Positions 7,601-15,741 of a stretch of 64,000 nt of DNA are shown here, piece after piece (within the stretch, counting starts at the first letter, position 1; every line of letters begins with the position of its first letter). The DNA comes from JBFWNG01 sp050251195. GTDB taxonomy: Bacteria; Bdellovibrionota_B; Oligoflexia; Oligoflexales; Oligoflexaceae. The notes beneath the pieces are model-generated. The model ran no database searches. It saw only the letters and a program-made list of their open reading frames with translations, and was not told where the DNA came from. The DNA lies in assembly GCA_050251195.1 (NCBI GenBank), contig JBFWNG010000015.1:1-64000 (forward strand). The letters run 5' to 3'. The translations under genes and the position numbers were made by a program.

Positions 7601-9977
7601 CGGTGGCGCCAGTTTTGATGTTGCCAGCTATTGCCGCTGACATATCAGCTGCTTTAAATGCCGCTACGGTGACGCAACCAACTTCGGCGTCAGCTGAACA
7701 GTCGCTATGAGCTTCGAGTGATGCGCTACCTGCTTGACCTGCGATTGTGACGCCTGACTTGATGTTACCAGCTATTGCTGCTGTCATATCGGCTGCTTTA
7801 AATGCTGCTACAGTGACGCAACCGACTTCAGCGTCAGCTGAACAGTCGCTATGTGCTTCCGCGTTTACTGAGCCGTTGATGCCTGCGATGGTAGCTCCAG
7901 TTTTAATGTTACCAGCGATGGCCACTGTCATATCAGCTGCTTTAAACCCTGCTACGGTTATACAACCCGTTTCTGCATCAGCTGAACAGTTGCTATGTGA
8001 TTCTTCAACTACTGATCCGTTGACCCCGGCGATAGTTGCGCCAGTTTTAATGTTGCCAGGTATTGCTACTGACATATCAGCTGCTTTAAATGCTGCTACG
8101 GTGACGCAACCCACTTCGGCGTCAGCTGAACAGTCGCTATGAGCTTCTAGTGTTGCGCTACCTGCTTGGCCTGCGATTGTGACGCCTGACTTGATGTTAC
8201 CAGCTATTGCTGCTGACATATCGGCCGCTTTGAAAGCTGCTACAGTGACGCAACCGACTTCGGCGTCAGCTGAACAGTCGCTATGTGCTTCCGCGTTTAC
8301 TGAACCGTTGACACCAGCAATGGTTGCGCCTGTTTTGATGTTGCTAGCTATTGCCACTGACATATCAGCTGCTTTAAACCCTGCTACGGTTATACAACCA
8401 GTTTCTGCGTCAGCTGAACAGTTGCTATGTGATTCTTCAACTACTGATCCGTTGACACCGGCGACGATGGCGCCTGTTTTGATATTGCCAGCAATTGCCG
8501 CTGACATATCAGCTGCCTTAAATGCTGCTACGGTGACGCAACCCACTTCGGCGTCAGCTGAACAGTCGCTATGAGATTCGAGTGATGCGCTACCTGCTTG
8601 GCCTGCGATTGTGACGCCTGACTTGATGTTACCAGCTATTGCTGCTGACATATCGGCCGCTTTGAAAGCTGCTACAGTGACGCAACCGACTTCGGCGTCA
8701 GCTGAACAGTCGCTATGTGCTTCCGCGTTTACTGAGCCGTTGATGCCTGCGATGGTAGCTCCAGTCTTGATGTTACCAGCGATGGCCACTGACATATCGG
8801 CTGCTTTAAATGCGGCTACCGTGACGCAACCGACTTCAGCGTCAGCTGAACAGTCGCTATGAGATTCAAGCGATGCACTACCGGCTTGGCCCGCGATTGT
8901 AACACCTGACTTGATGTTACCAGCTATTGCTACTGACATATCGGCCGCTTTAAATGCTGCAATGGTTACACATCCCACTTGAGCGTCAGATGAACAGTCG
9001 CTATGAGATTCAAGCGCTGCACTACCGCCTTGGCCCGCGATTGTGACACCTGATTTGATGTTACCAGCGATTGCTGCTGCCATATCAGCTGCTTTAAATG
9101 TTGGTAAGGTGACGCAGCCGACTTCGCCATCAGCTGAACAGTTGCTGTGTGATTCTACTGTTGCCGACCCGTTAACTCCCGCGATGGTAGCGCCTGCTTT
9201 GATGTTGCCAGCGATGGCCGAGGCCATATTGGCTGATTTAAAGGCAGCAACCGTGACGCAGCCAACGGAGCCGTCAGCCGTACAGTCGCTGTGCGATTCG
9301 AGTGGGCTTGTACCGGTAACGCCGGCGATTTCAACTCCGATTTTGATATTGTTTGCGTTGAGATTGGTCAGATCAGCAGAGGCATAATTTTGATTGGCGA
9401 TACAATCAATTTGGGCATTGCCGTAACAATCAGGCAAATTTGAGCTTTTGAATTCGTCGGTCGTTATGCAGTCTGTTTGACCGTTGCTCGTGCAAGTTTT
9501 TGCTGCTTCGCCGCACTTTTTTGAGCCTTCTATTATGTTCTTTTGGTCATTGATAAATTTTTGGCCTTCACAAATGTTAGAAGCTTCGCCAGAAAAATAA
9601 GGATAAATAGCTTTGAGAGATTTGACTTTGATGAACTCGGAATCTTCTATTTCAACATCTGGGCTTTCTATCGCTTTTTCGCTGATTAGAATTTTGACAT
9701 TTTCTTTCTCTGTCGTTGGCATAACGAATGTTGCTTCTGTATCAGAAATAAGGTCTGGCCTTACTTCTTTGCCGTCGATTATCAAGACCATTGCCTTGCG
9801 GAAGTTTTCTCCCTTGATGGTTACTCTTTGGCCAGGTGCAGCTTCGGGCGGCTCAACGCTGGTAATAACATAATCTGGCTTTTCGACCTTGGTGCTCGCT
9901 ACTTGGACATTGGAGTCGCAACCGGCTAGGATAGCCAGGAACGACAGTGTCGCAAGATTTAATGTCCATATAGACAT
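4671..9977 (-). CDS. Giant repeat lipoprotein with IPT/TIG-like N-terminus and DUF1566-type C-terminus
   Basis: A predicted 1768-residue lipoprotein (signal peptide, lipobox LAGC). Residues about 35-110 resemble an IPT/TIG beta-sandwich (PDYVITSVEPPEAAPGQRVTIKG is split over its first strands). A cysteine-rich hinge follows. Then come eighteen consecutive 48-residue units of the type SADAEVGCVTVAAFKAADM plus GNIKTGATIAG, and after them 111-residue units which add a block containing AFEYWDSTGTRHTGAGDADI. The last 120 residues (TGLYWASDNG, CSAKVFGGYSDWRVPTQKEL, FRVACVR) match the DUF1566/Lcl C-terminal domain. Each unit has a conserved pair of cysteines, so the array is probably a disulfide-stapled stalk carrying the DUF1566 head away from the cell. 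Role as an adhesin or surface fibre is inference. Confidence 0.9.
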   Translation of the reverse strand: MSIWTLNLATLSFLAILAGCDSNVQVASTKVEKPDYVITSVEPPEAAPGQRVTIKGENFRKAMVLIIDGKEVRPDLISDTEATFVMPTTEKENVKILISEKAIESPDVEIEDSEFIKVKSLKAIYPYFSGEASNICEGQKFINDQKNIIEGSKKCGEAAKTCTSNGQTDCITTDEFKSSNLPDCYGNAQIDCIANQNYASADLTNLNANNIKIGVEIAGVTGTSPLESHSDCTADGSVGCVTVAAFKSANMASAIAGNIKAGATIAGVNGSATVESHSNCSADGEVGCVTLPTFKAADMAAAIAGNIKSGVTIAGQGGSAALESHSDCSSDAQVGCVTIAAFKAADMSVAIAGNIKSGVTIAGQAGSASLESHSDCSADAEVGCVTVAAFKAADMSVAIAGNIKTGATIAGINGSVNAEAHSDCSADAEVGCVTVAAFKAADMSAAIAGNIKSGVTIAGQAGSASLESHSDCSADAEVGCVTVAAFKAADMSAAIAGNIKTGAIVAGVNGSVVEESHSNCSADAETGCITVAGFKAADMSVAIASNIKTGATIAGVNGSVNAEAHSDCSADAEVGCVTVAAFKAADMSAAIAGNIKSGVTIAGQAGSATLEAHSDCSADAEVGCVTVAAFKAADMSVAIPGNIKTGATIAGVNGSVVEESHSNCSADAETGCITVAGFKAADMTVAIAGNIKTGATIAGINGSVNAEAHSDCSADAEVGCVTVAAFKAADMTAAIAGNIKSGVTIAGQAGSASLEAHSDCSADAEVGCVTVAAFKAADMSAAIAGNIKTGATVAGVNGSVVEESHSNCSADAETGCITVAGFKAADMSVAIAGNIKTGATIAGINGSVNAEAHSDCSADAEVGCVTVAAFKAADMSAAIAGNIKSGVTIAGQAGSASLESHSDCSADAEVGCVTVSAFKAADMSVAIAGNIKTGATIAGVNGSVVEESHSNCSADAETGCITVAGFKAADMAVAIAGNIKTGATIAGINGSVNAEAHSDCSADAEVGCVTVAAFKAADMSAAVAGNIKTGATIAGINGSVVVESHDNCSADAEVGCVTVAAFKAADMSAAIAGNIKTGATIAGINGSVVVESHSDCSTDGEVGCATVAEFKAADMSAVVAGNIKSGVTIAQVAGSAVVITGATGTADLTNATFNTKVKDATAFEYWDSTGTRHTGAGDADIVAAKVLTGVDIFGTSGSVVAESHSDCAADGSVGCVTVAGFKAADMSAVVAGNIKSGVTIAQVAGSAVVITGATGTADLTSGTFDTKVKDATAFEYWDSTGTRHTGAGDADIVAGKILTGVDIFGTSGSVAAESHSDCAADGSVGCVTVAAFKAADMSAVIAGNIKSGVTIAQVAGSAVVITGATGTADLTNATFNTKVKDATAFEYWDSTGTRHTGAGDADIVAAKVLTGVDIFGTSGSVVAESHNDCSADGSVGCVTVAAYKAANMSAVVAGNIKSGVTIAQVAGSAVVITGATGTADLTNGTFDAKVKDATAFEYWDSTGTRHTGAGDADIAAGNIGNGVVIFGTTGTLANTNCSADGQTSCITTSTYKSVDTSALTNWDIRSGKSAGGITGSVVFNKNMVNTSFYNRTSGTDALAGVDMYDTIDDHNNGGAFPTSAPAGWTQNTGASFIMDSTNDTGAGGGSSGNGLCDGSEKCVFIDRTTGLYWASDNGVSYEWEEAIDMCSAKVFGGYSDWRVPTQKELMQAHIDGIWAHKASNKLNLQSSTYYVSSTTKSTDSGDVRVIHLYVGLISSSPKTDSFRVACVR
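5380..6710 (-). repeat. About four 333-bp coding tandem repeats
   Basis: Within the giant lipoprotein, a 111-residue unit recurs with a 333-bp period. Each combines a 48-residue type unit with an inserted block beginning SAVVITGATG and ending VDIFGTSGS. The first and third copies are nearly identical in DNA, suggesting recent duplication or gene conversion. The last copy is divergent. Confidence 0.85.
6711..9304 (-). repeat. Eighteen 144-bp coding tandem repeats with a 432-bp higher-order period
   Basis: Eighteen in-frame 48-residue units fill this interval. Units 4 to 15 are arranged as an A-B-C triplet repeated four times: the units end in SVNA, SASL (or SATL) and SVVE respectively. The repeat therefore has two periods, 144 bp and 432 bp. 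Units at the N-terminal end of the protein are more divergent than those in the middle, as expected if the array grows by unequal exchange at its centre. Confidence 0.92.
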
Positions 9978-10500
9978 ATAGGCCCCGATTTAGTGGTCTA
10001 AGGGTTAGATCGTACTATTGAGGGAGAACTGAAAGGCGCGGAAAATAGTTAGTGATATTATATAGTTAATTTCTGTCATTTCTTCCCGTTCCGGGGTCTT
10101 GGGGGCGTTTTTTGGAGGTTTTTTTGCGGGGGATCGGAAAGGTGAGGAGTCGAATTCCGAGCACGAGATCTCCGAGTTCGACGTGAAATCTGCGTTGCAA
10201 AGGAAGGGTCGGGAGACGAAGGAAACTCTTAGCCATTTTTTTCTTAAGAAAGAAGGCGAAAATTCCTCAAGTCGGTTGATTACTTTCTGTAAGTTTCATT
10301 TTGGATATTCTCCGTTACCGCATTATCGACCATTCCACTGATAGATTTCTTGGACTTAATTTTTAACATTGCCGGAACTGTGGCTGAAGTCGATAATTTG
10401 CGAAATTTCGCTACGCTTGGATGACGAAACGAAGTCCTAGCGTCTTCTAAAACTTGCTGGTATGGTGTTTCCAACAATAATCATTCACGGGAAATTGACT
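9978..10500. other. Divergent intergenic region
   Basis: This 523-base gap separates the minus-strand repeat lipoprotein from the plus-strand TRAP operon, so both promoters must be here. An 80-codon frame at 10099-10341 lacks a ribosome binding site and looks spurious. I could not identify a promoter or operator with confidence. Confidence 0.5.
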
Positions 10501-11583
10501 ATGAGTAGACGTAAATTCATCGGCCAGTCGATGGCTGCTGTAGCGGCTGGAACGACGCTATTTTCCAAAAATCTCATCGCAAAACCAGCTAAATTTCGAA
10601 TGCGGCTTGTGATGGTGGTCAACAAAACTCTACCCATCTGGGGACCTGGTGTTGTCAGCTTTGCAGAAAAAGCCAGGATAGCGACCGACGGTGCTCTCGA
10701 TATCAAAGTATACGGAGCGGGCGAACTCGTTCCTGCTTTGGGAACTTTTGATGCGGTAAAAGCCGGTCAGGTTGAAATGGCGCATTCCGACGCTTATTAC
10801 TGGCAGGGCAAAATTCCGGCAGCTCCGTTCTTCACCTCCGTTCCGTTCGGTCTGAACTCGGAAGGAATGCGATCATGGATCAATTTCGGCGGCGGTCAGG
10901 AGCTTTGGGACGAGCTTTATGCTCCCCATGGTGTTCGCGCCTTTCCAGCGGGAAACACTGGCATTCAGATGGGCGGTTGGTTTAACAAAAAGATTGAAAC
11001 CCCTGCCGACTTCAAAGGCCTTAAAATGCGTATTGCAGGATTAGGCGGACAGGTTTTGGAGAAGCTTGGTGCAAAACCAATGTTAGTTGCGGGCGGCGAA
11101 ATTTACACTAACTTGGCAACAGGAGTTATCGACGCTGCGGAATGGGTTGGACCATATCACGACCATGTCATGGGTTTCCATAAGGCGGCGAAGTTCTACT
11201 ACTATCCAGGGTGGCACGAGCCGGGACCGGTTCATGAGCTGATGATCAATGAACAAGCGTGGCAGAAGCTTCCTGCTGATATTCAACAAGTTGTAAAGAG
11301 TCTCGCGGCCGAACTGGATCGCAACATCTATGCGGAGTGGAAGGCAAGAGACAGCGAGTACCTCAAAAAGATTGTCGACGAAGGCAAAGTTAAACTTCTT
11401 AAGTTCCCGGATCCGGTCCTTAAAGCACTTCGGGCTCAGGCTGACATAGTTAAGGCCGAAGTAGCTGCGACGAGTCCTTTGGCCAAGAAGATCTACACTT
11501 CGTTCACAGAATTTCAGAAAATATTCGAAGCACACGAAAAGATTACGTCTGAAGCCTATGATGAGGCACGAGGGTTAAGTTGA
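10501..11583 (+). CDS. dctP: TRAP transporter substrate-binding protein (DctP family)
   Basis: Periplasmic binding protein of a tripartite TRAP transporter, which imports carboxylates or other organic anions using the sodium or proton gradient. The 360-residue protein starts at ATG 10501 (MSRRKFIGQS), where SRRKFIG is a twin-arginine signal; a longer upstream start at 10462 would push the signal inward. Family features include the conserved region around VWGPGVVSFAEKA-like strands, MRIAGLGGQV (residues about 179-188) and EWVGPYHD (about 214-221), typical of the mannitol/chloroaromatic-type DctP branch. The stop overlaps the TTG start of the next gene, so the three TRAP genes form one operon. 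Substrate cannot be read from the sequence; 2-oxo acids or lactate-type anions are possible for this branch. Confidence 0.93.
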   Translation: MSRRKFIGQSMAAVAAGTTLFSKNLIAKPAKFRMRLVMVVNKTLPIWGPGVVSFAEKARIATDGALDIKVYGAGELVPALGTFDAVKAGQVEMAHSDAYYWQGKIPAAPFFTSVPFGLNSEGMRSWINFGGGQELWDELYAPHGVRAFPAGNTGIQMGGWFNKKIETPADFKGLKMRIAGLGGQVLEKLGAKPMLVAGGEIYTNLATGVIDAAEWVGPYHDHVMGFHKAAKFYYYPGWHEPGPVHELMINEQAWQKLPADIQQVVKSLAAELDRNIYAEWKARDSEYLKKIVDEGKVKLLKFPDPVLKALRAQADIVKAEVAATSPLAKKIYTSFTEFQKIFEAHEKITSEAYDEARGLS

Positions 11584-12119
11584 ACAAAATCTTGAAAAAA
11601 ATTAATGCCGGGTTGTTTCACATTTCAACGGTGTTGGTCTTTGTTCTGGTGTTCATGGTTTTTTCACAGGTGATCGCGCGTTATGTATTCAATGACGTGT
11701 CGCTCGCTTTGCAAGAATTAACATGGCACGTCTTCGGGGTGGTCATCGTGTTCGCCGCGGCTTATACCCTGAGCTGTGACGGGCACGTCCGGGTAGATGT
11801 TGTCTATGCGAACTGGAAACCTCGAACACAAGCTAAGGCCAACATTGTCGGCGCTATTTTTTTTCTCATCCCCTTTTGTATCCTAATGATATGGAAGGGG
11901 ATTGAGTACGCATGGGCGGCACGCAGTTTCACCCATCCCAGTGACGGAAGCTTCTTAGCTTGGCTCGTTGCCGGCGAGGCTTCTGCCGACCCCGGCGGGT
12001 TGCCGGGCAGATGGATAATCAAGTCATTGGTGCCCTTGTGCGGCCTAAGTATGCTCATGCAGGCAATTTCCGAAATAATTAAACATTTCAAACTTTCGAA
12101 AGAAGAGAGACCCTCGTGA
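11580..12119 (+). CDS. dctQ: TRAP transporter small permease (DctQ family)
   Basis: The 179-residue small membrane subunit of the TRAP transporter. It has four hydrophobic segments (about 15-37, 48-66, 90-108 and 140-160) and the typical QVIARYVFN and ALQELTWHVF motifs of DctQ. The start is TTG 11580, overlapping the dctP stop; the stop in turn overlaps the GTG start of dctM, so translation of the three is probably coupled. It works in complex with DctM in the inner membrane, its helices supporting the large subunit. Confidence 0.93.
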   Translation: MNKILKKINAGLFHISTVLVFVLVFMVFSQVIARYVFNDVSLALQELTWHVFGVVIVFAAAYTLSCDGHVRVDVVYANWKPRTQAKANIVGAIFFLIPFCILMIWKGIEYAWAARSFTHPSDGSFLAWLVAGEASADPGGLPGRWIIKSLVPLCGLSMLMQAISEIIKHFKLSKEERPS

Positions 12120-13444
12120 CCTTTGTCGAATTACTTCCTTTGTTCATGTTTCCTGCTCTTTTGTTTTTCTTAATGCTCGGTTATCCGGTTGCTTTCACGC
12201 TCGCGGCGGTTGGAATTGTGTTTGGCGGCATAGGATATTTCTTCGACGCGTTTTATCTTTCGGATTTTGGTTTCATACCCTCCAGGGTAATGGGCGTCAT
12301 AGAAAATTATACGCTCATGGCAGTGCCGCTTTTTGTATTCATGGGAATGGTGCTTGAAAGGTCGGGTATTGCCGAAGAACTTCTCCTTGCGGGAAGCGAG
12401 ATTTTTAGAAAAACTAAAGGAAGCATGGCTGTTTCTGTGATCGCCGTAGGTGCCTTACTTGCCGCGTCAACAGGCATCGTGGGAGCTACTGTTGTGACGA
12501 TGACAGTCTTGACCCTTCCGACAATGCTTAAGGAAGGCTACGATGGTCGACTGGCAGCGGGGACCATTGCGGCAAGCGGCACTCTAGGACAGATCATCCC
12601 GCCGTCATTGGTTCTTATCTTGCTCGGCGACGTTATGAATGTCGATGTTGGCGATTTGTTTGTCGGAGCGTTCATTCCGGGATTTGTTCTTGTTTCTCTC
12701 TATATTCTTTTCGTCCGCTTGGTGGCCTGGTTTAAGCCAAGCCTCTTGCCTCCTCTCAAAGAAGAAAGTACCTACAAAGGAACTCGCATGGACCTTTGGA
12801 TGGCTTTTATACCGCCTCTTCTCCTTATAATCGTTGTCCTCGGAGCAATTCTTATCGGTATCGCATCACCGACGGAAGCAGCGTCATGCGGATCAGTGGG
12901 CGCATTACTCATTGCGTTCATGAAAAAGAAGTTAAATAAAGATCTTCTTAAATATTCTTCTCAAGAGACCGCCAAAATTACAGCCATGGTGTTTCTCATT
13001 CTTTTCGGTGCGCAGTTTTTCGGAATGACATTCCGGGGACTATCCGGTGATGTCACCATTGAACATATTATTTTTAGTTTTGAAGTTAGCCCGAACATCA
13101 TTCTGTTCTCGCTGATGATGCTTCTTTTCTTCCTTGGTTTTTTCCTCGATTTTATGGAAATCTGTTTTATTGTCGTTCCCATAGTGCTCCCGATCATGCT
13201 CAAACTCGGCTTCAACCCATTGTGGCTTGCCGTCGTTATCGCCATGAACTTGCAAACTTCCTTCTTAACCCCTCCTTTTGGATTTGCCTTGTTTTATCTC
13301 AAAGGAAGCGCACCTCCTGGATTTAAGACGACGACGCTTTACCAAGGGGTTATTCCGTTTATTTTGCTTCAGCTGATTGGTTTGCTTTTGGTTATCATGT
13401 TTCCCCAACTCGTACTTTGGTTACCCAAGGTTATGGGATCCTGA
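12116..13444 (+). CDS. dctM: TRAP transporter large permease (DctM family)
   Basis: The 442-residue large membrane subunit, which carries the transport path. It has about twelve hydrophobic segments and recognisable family signatures: GYPVAFTLA near the start, VPLFVFMGMVLERSG, the GIVGATVVTMTVLTLPTML region, and ASGTLGQIIPPS, which in this family belongs to the hairpin/ion-binding regions. The second half has FLDFMEICFIVVPIVLPI and FLTPPFGFALFYLKG. The GTG start overlaps the dctQ stop. It completes a full DctPQM system with no regulator next to it. An inverted repeat GGGATCC spans its stop codon (13435-13464) without a T tail, so I do not call it a terminator. Confidence 0.94.
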   Translation: MTFVELLPLFMFPALLFFLMLGYPVAFTLAAVGIVFGGIGYFFDAFYLSDFGFIPSRVMGVIENYTLMAVPLFVFMGMVLERSGIAEELLLAGSEIFRKTKGSMAVSVIAVGALLAASTGIVGATVVTMTVLTLPTMLKEGYDGRLAAGTIAASGTLGQIIPPSLVLILLGDVMNVDVGDLFVGAFIPGFVLVSLYILFVRLVAWFKPSLLPPLKEESTYKGTRMDLWMAFIPPLLLIIVVLGAILIGIASPTEAASCGSVGALLIAFMKKKLNKDLLKYSSQETAKITAMVFLILFGAQFFGMTFRGLSGDVTIEHIIFSFEVSPNIILFSLMMLLFFLGFFLDFMEICFIVVPIVLPIMLKLGFNPLWLAVVIAMNLQTSFLTPPFGFALFYLKGSAPPGFKTTTLYQGVIPFILLQLIGLLLVIMFPQLVLWLPKVMGS

Positions 13445-13490
13445 TCGTTCGCCTTGAGGATCCCACGACATTTGGTGGCCCTTTGAGACA

Positions 13491-14615
13491 TTAGGGAGAA
13501 ATCGGGTTTTTCACGTAATTAATGTTCATGTCTAGGATGTAGTCTTCGCCTCTTGTACAGTCTTCATCGTCGCCGCCGCCAACGACAATGAAGTCGAATT
13601 TGAAACTAGGCTTGCCAATCAGGTTTAGGGATATTGGCGCGATGTTTGCGCTCGACAGCGCTACCTTGAACGTTCCGAGGTTCAGCCTGGGAGAAAAATC
13701 ACACTTGTCCGGTCCGCCAAGACAATATTTGTCGAAGGGTAGGGAGTGTGGTTGATCGATAATTTTGTTCCAATCCCATACGTACAATTCTCCCTCCTTA
13801 GTGAGGTTAGGAAGAACCTGAGCTAACTCAGTCGCAACGACATAGTTTTCCATTACAAAAAACAGTTCGTCCGTATGCGATAAATTGGTTGCCGGGGTAT
13901 CAAGTGACACGTCGCATAAAATCATATCAGATGAAAGTGGCACAACCACGGTGTCCAACTCTCTCGCGGCTATAGGTCCTCCCATTCCGCTTTTCGGTTT
14001 GTTGGGGGCAACCCCATAGGTACATCCGCCGGTGTTTGCAGGGAATGTAATCTTTGTCTTCATATTCAGCGGCGCGGCTTTCGCGCACATGTCTTGAATT
14101 AATGCAGCTGTGATGGTGGGGTCCGATTTAGGAAGAGGCAGGTCTCCGTCTATTTTGACGGTAAAAATATTCGACTCGCCAGTTGGAACGTACAGGAATT
14201 CAACTTTCACTGATGCGCCGGCAATCTTGTCAGTCGCAAGGGTTAAGATCCAGTGCCAAGCATCTTCCGAAACTTGCTCAATTCCCATTGCTCCGATCAA
14301 AACGTCGAGAGAGTCGTATGCGGTTACGGTCACTTCAAATTCATCGGAAAAACTGGCGTCATTGCCTTCGGGGTCAAAAATGCGACAATCAACCTTGGTT
14401 TCACCAGATCCGGCAGACTTTTGTGAAGTGTCCGTCGAACAAACCAAATAGGATCCTGCTACCATTGCCGGTTCATCCGCTTGTTGAGCGGAATCAGCGG
14501 TCTCGTCGCTGGCCTCGGCAGGTTTGTCATCATCCTTGAAACTCGAAAGTGGCTCACAAGCAAAGAGCAACAAAGAAGGCAAAAGCATAATGATCTTCAC
14601 AAAAGCCCCCAGCAT
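13491..14615 (-). CDS. Lipoprotein of unknown function
   Basis: A predicted 374-residue lipoprotein (lipobox LFAC at about residues 17-20, followed by an acidic Asp/Glu/Ala linker). The body is beta-rich, with Ig-like spacing in the first half (YLVCSTDTSQ, VDCRIFDPEGN) and further cysteines, and it ends with a VGGGDDEDC acidic segment. No family was recognised. The start ATG 14615 has no good ribosome binding site; MLLPSLLL at 14588 is an alternative that keeps the lipobox. It follows the two paralogous lipoproteins on the same strand after 123 bases. Confidence 0.75.
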   Translation of the reverse strand: MLGAFVKIIMLLPSLLLFACEPLSSFKDDDKPAEASDETADSAQQADEPAMVAGSYLVCSTDTSQKSAGSGETKVDCRIFDPEGNDASFSDEFEVTVTAYDSLDVLIGAMGIEQVSEDAWHWILTLATDKIAGASVKVEFLYVPTGESNIFTVKIDGDLPLPKSDPTITAALIQDMCAKAAPLNMKTKITFPANTGGCTYGVAPNKPKSGMGGPIAARELDTVVVPLSSDMILCDVSLDTPATNLSHTDELFFVMENYVVATELAQVLPNLTKEGELYVWDWNKIIDQPHSLPFDKYCLGGPDKCDFSPRLNLGTFKVALSSANIAPISLNLIGKPSFKFDFIVVGGGDDEDCTRGEDYILDMNINYVKNPISP

Positions 14616-14738
14616 TGTTTGGTTATTGCTGATAGGAATCTTATCGGCTCCCAGACGGGCTTTCCTGAGACAGTGTAAAAAGCGCCTAAAAATTTAGTAA
14701 TAACAGGTGTTTATACATTGGTTCTCTGGGCAGAATTA

Positions 14739-15740
14739 TTATTCTTCTAATCCGCCCGAGTCGTCACCGGTAGTGCCGGTGGTTCCAGAATCGCTGGGCG
14801 CGGGTGCGGTTGTGCTGTTACCATTTGTTGACGGAGTCGGCGACGGTGTGGTGGGAGCGACTGATTCTCCGCTGCTGCCGAAGGTTCCCGATGCTTGTGC
14901 GCCTTTGTTATTTGTTGCCGTCCACGTTGGGGGCGTTGTTGCGCCGGTATACGTCAAGGTTCCCGTCCAATTGTTAAAAGTAAAAGTCGCGTTTCCGCCC
15001 GAGAAGTACAGATCCGATCCATTTGCTCTGGTGGCGTTAATACTGATTTTACTTTTGACGGCGTATCGGTCAATGGAACCGTTTCCTGATGAATGACTTG
15101 TGTCTGCGGATGTCAATTCGCAGATCTTTTGTGTCGAAGAGAAATCGCATGTTTCTGTCTCGGTCGAGTGCGACTCTCCACTATAAGATTCTGCTAGGTT
15201 TTTTTCGACACTTGTTCTTTCTACAGTGAAGGATGACTTTGAACCTGGACCGCAAGTGTTAAAAGTCTCGTCAGGCATGTCTTCGAGAGCTTTGCCATTG
15301 TATTGAGACAAATCTAATCCCGCACAGGAAATTTTGGCAACGGTTTCAAACGTCAAAGTGCGAGTCGTTTGGTCACTGTCCGTGCATGTGTATGTGAGAG
15401 GCCAAGTGTAGGACATTTCAGCTGCCGTAGCTACAAGAGTAGGCGGTTTCTGTGTGTCCACATAGGCCTCCAGGCAATTCTGGTTTGAAGCAGGGGATTG
15501 GAGGCCAAATCCATGGAGCCGCCAGCTTCTTACGGTTTGTGACGACACCAAAGATAGAGCTGTCTCCTGAGGTTCCTTCGAATAGAATGATGATTCATCA
15601 TTAATCGCCGCAATGAGCCCCTTCTTGGTAATAGAGAATGAACCACCTTCATCATCCGATTTTGAGCTGGAATCATCAATTTTCTTGCAGTTAACAGAAA
15701 GGATTCCAAGAATCAGTATTCCGATATACTGTTGCAACAT
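14739..15740 (-). CDS. Secreted protein, second of a tandem paralogue pair
   Basis: A 333-residue predicted exported protein. The start MLQQYIG at 15740 sits one base after the stop of its upstream paralogue; a longer frame to 15989 only reads through the neighbour. The N-terminus ends in SVNCKK, so lipidation is likely but the residue before Cys is unusual. It aligns along its full length with the neighbour: NCLEAYVDTQKPP, YTCTDSDQTTRT, CAGLDLSQYNGKALEDMP, FNTCGPGS, TCDFSSTQK, INATR..DLYFSGG and WTGTLTYTGATTPPTWTATN. A Ser/Thr/Pro tail ends in acidic residues. Function unknown; conserved cysteines suggest a disulfide-stabilised fold. Confidence 0.88.
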   Translation of the reverse strand: MLQQYIGILILGILSVNCKKIDDSSSKSDDEGGSFSITKKGLIAAINDESSFYSKEPQETALSLVSSQTVRSWRLHGFGLQSPASNQNCLEAYVDTQKPPTLVATAAEMSYTWPLTYTCTDSDQTTRTLTFETVAKISCAGLDLSQYNGKALEDMPDETFNTCGPGSKSSFTVERTSVEKNLAESYSGESHSTETETCDFSSTQKICELTSADTSHSSGNGSIDRYAVKSKISINATRANGSDLYFSGGNATFTFNNWTGTLTYTGATTPPTWTATNNKGAQASGTFGSSGESVAPTTPSPTPSTNGNSTTAPAPSDSGTTGTTGDDSGGLEE

Positions 15741-15741
15741 A

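Noticed and set aside
6711..9304. Regular repeats considered as a CRISPR array
   Set aside because: Units are 144 bp, contiguous and coding, without short repeats and unique spacers.
5148..9387. Long plus-strand open frames opposite the repeat lipoprotein, rich in Pro, Ala and Thr
   Set aside because: They repeat with the 432-bp period of the real gene, have no ribosome sites, and are mirror frames of a low-complexity array.
10099..10341. 80-codon open frame before the TRAP operon
   Set aside because: No ribosome binding site, unusual composition and no recognisable protein.
13435..13464. GGGATCC inverted repeat across the dctM stop
   Set aside because: Long loop and no T run; probably chance.
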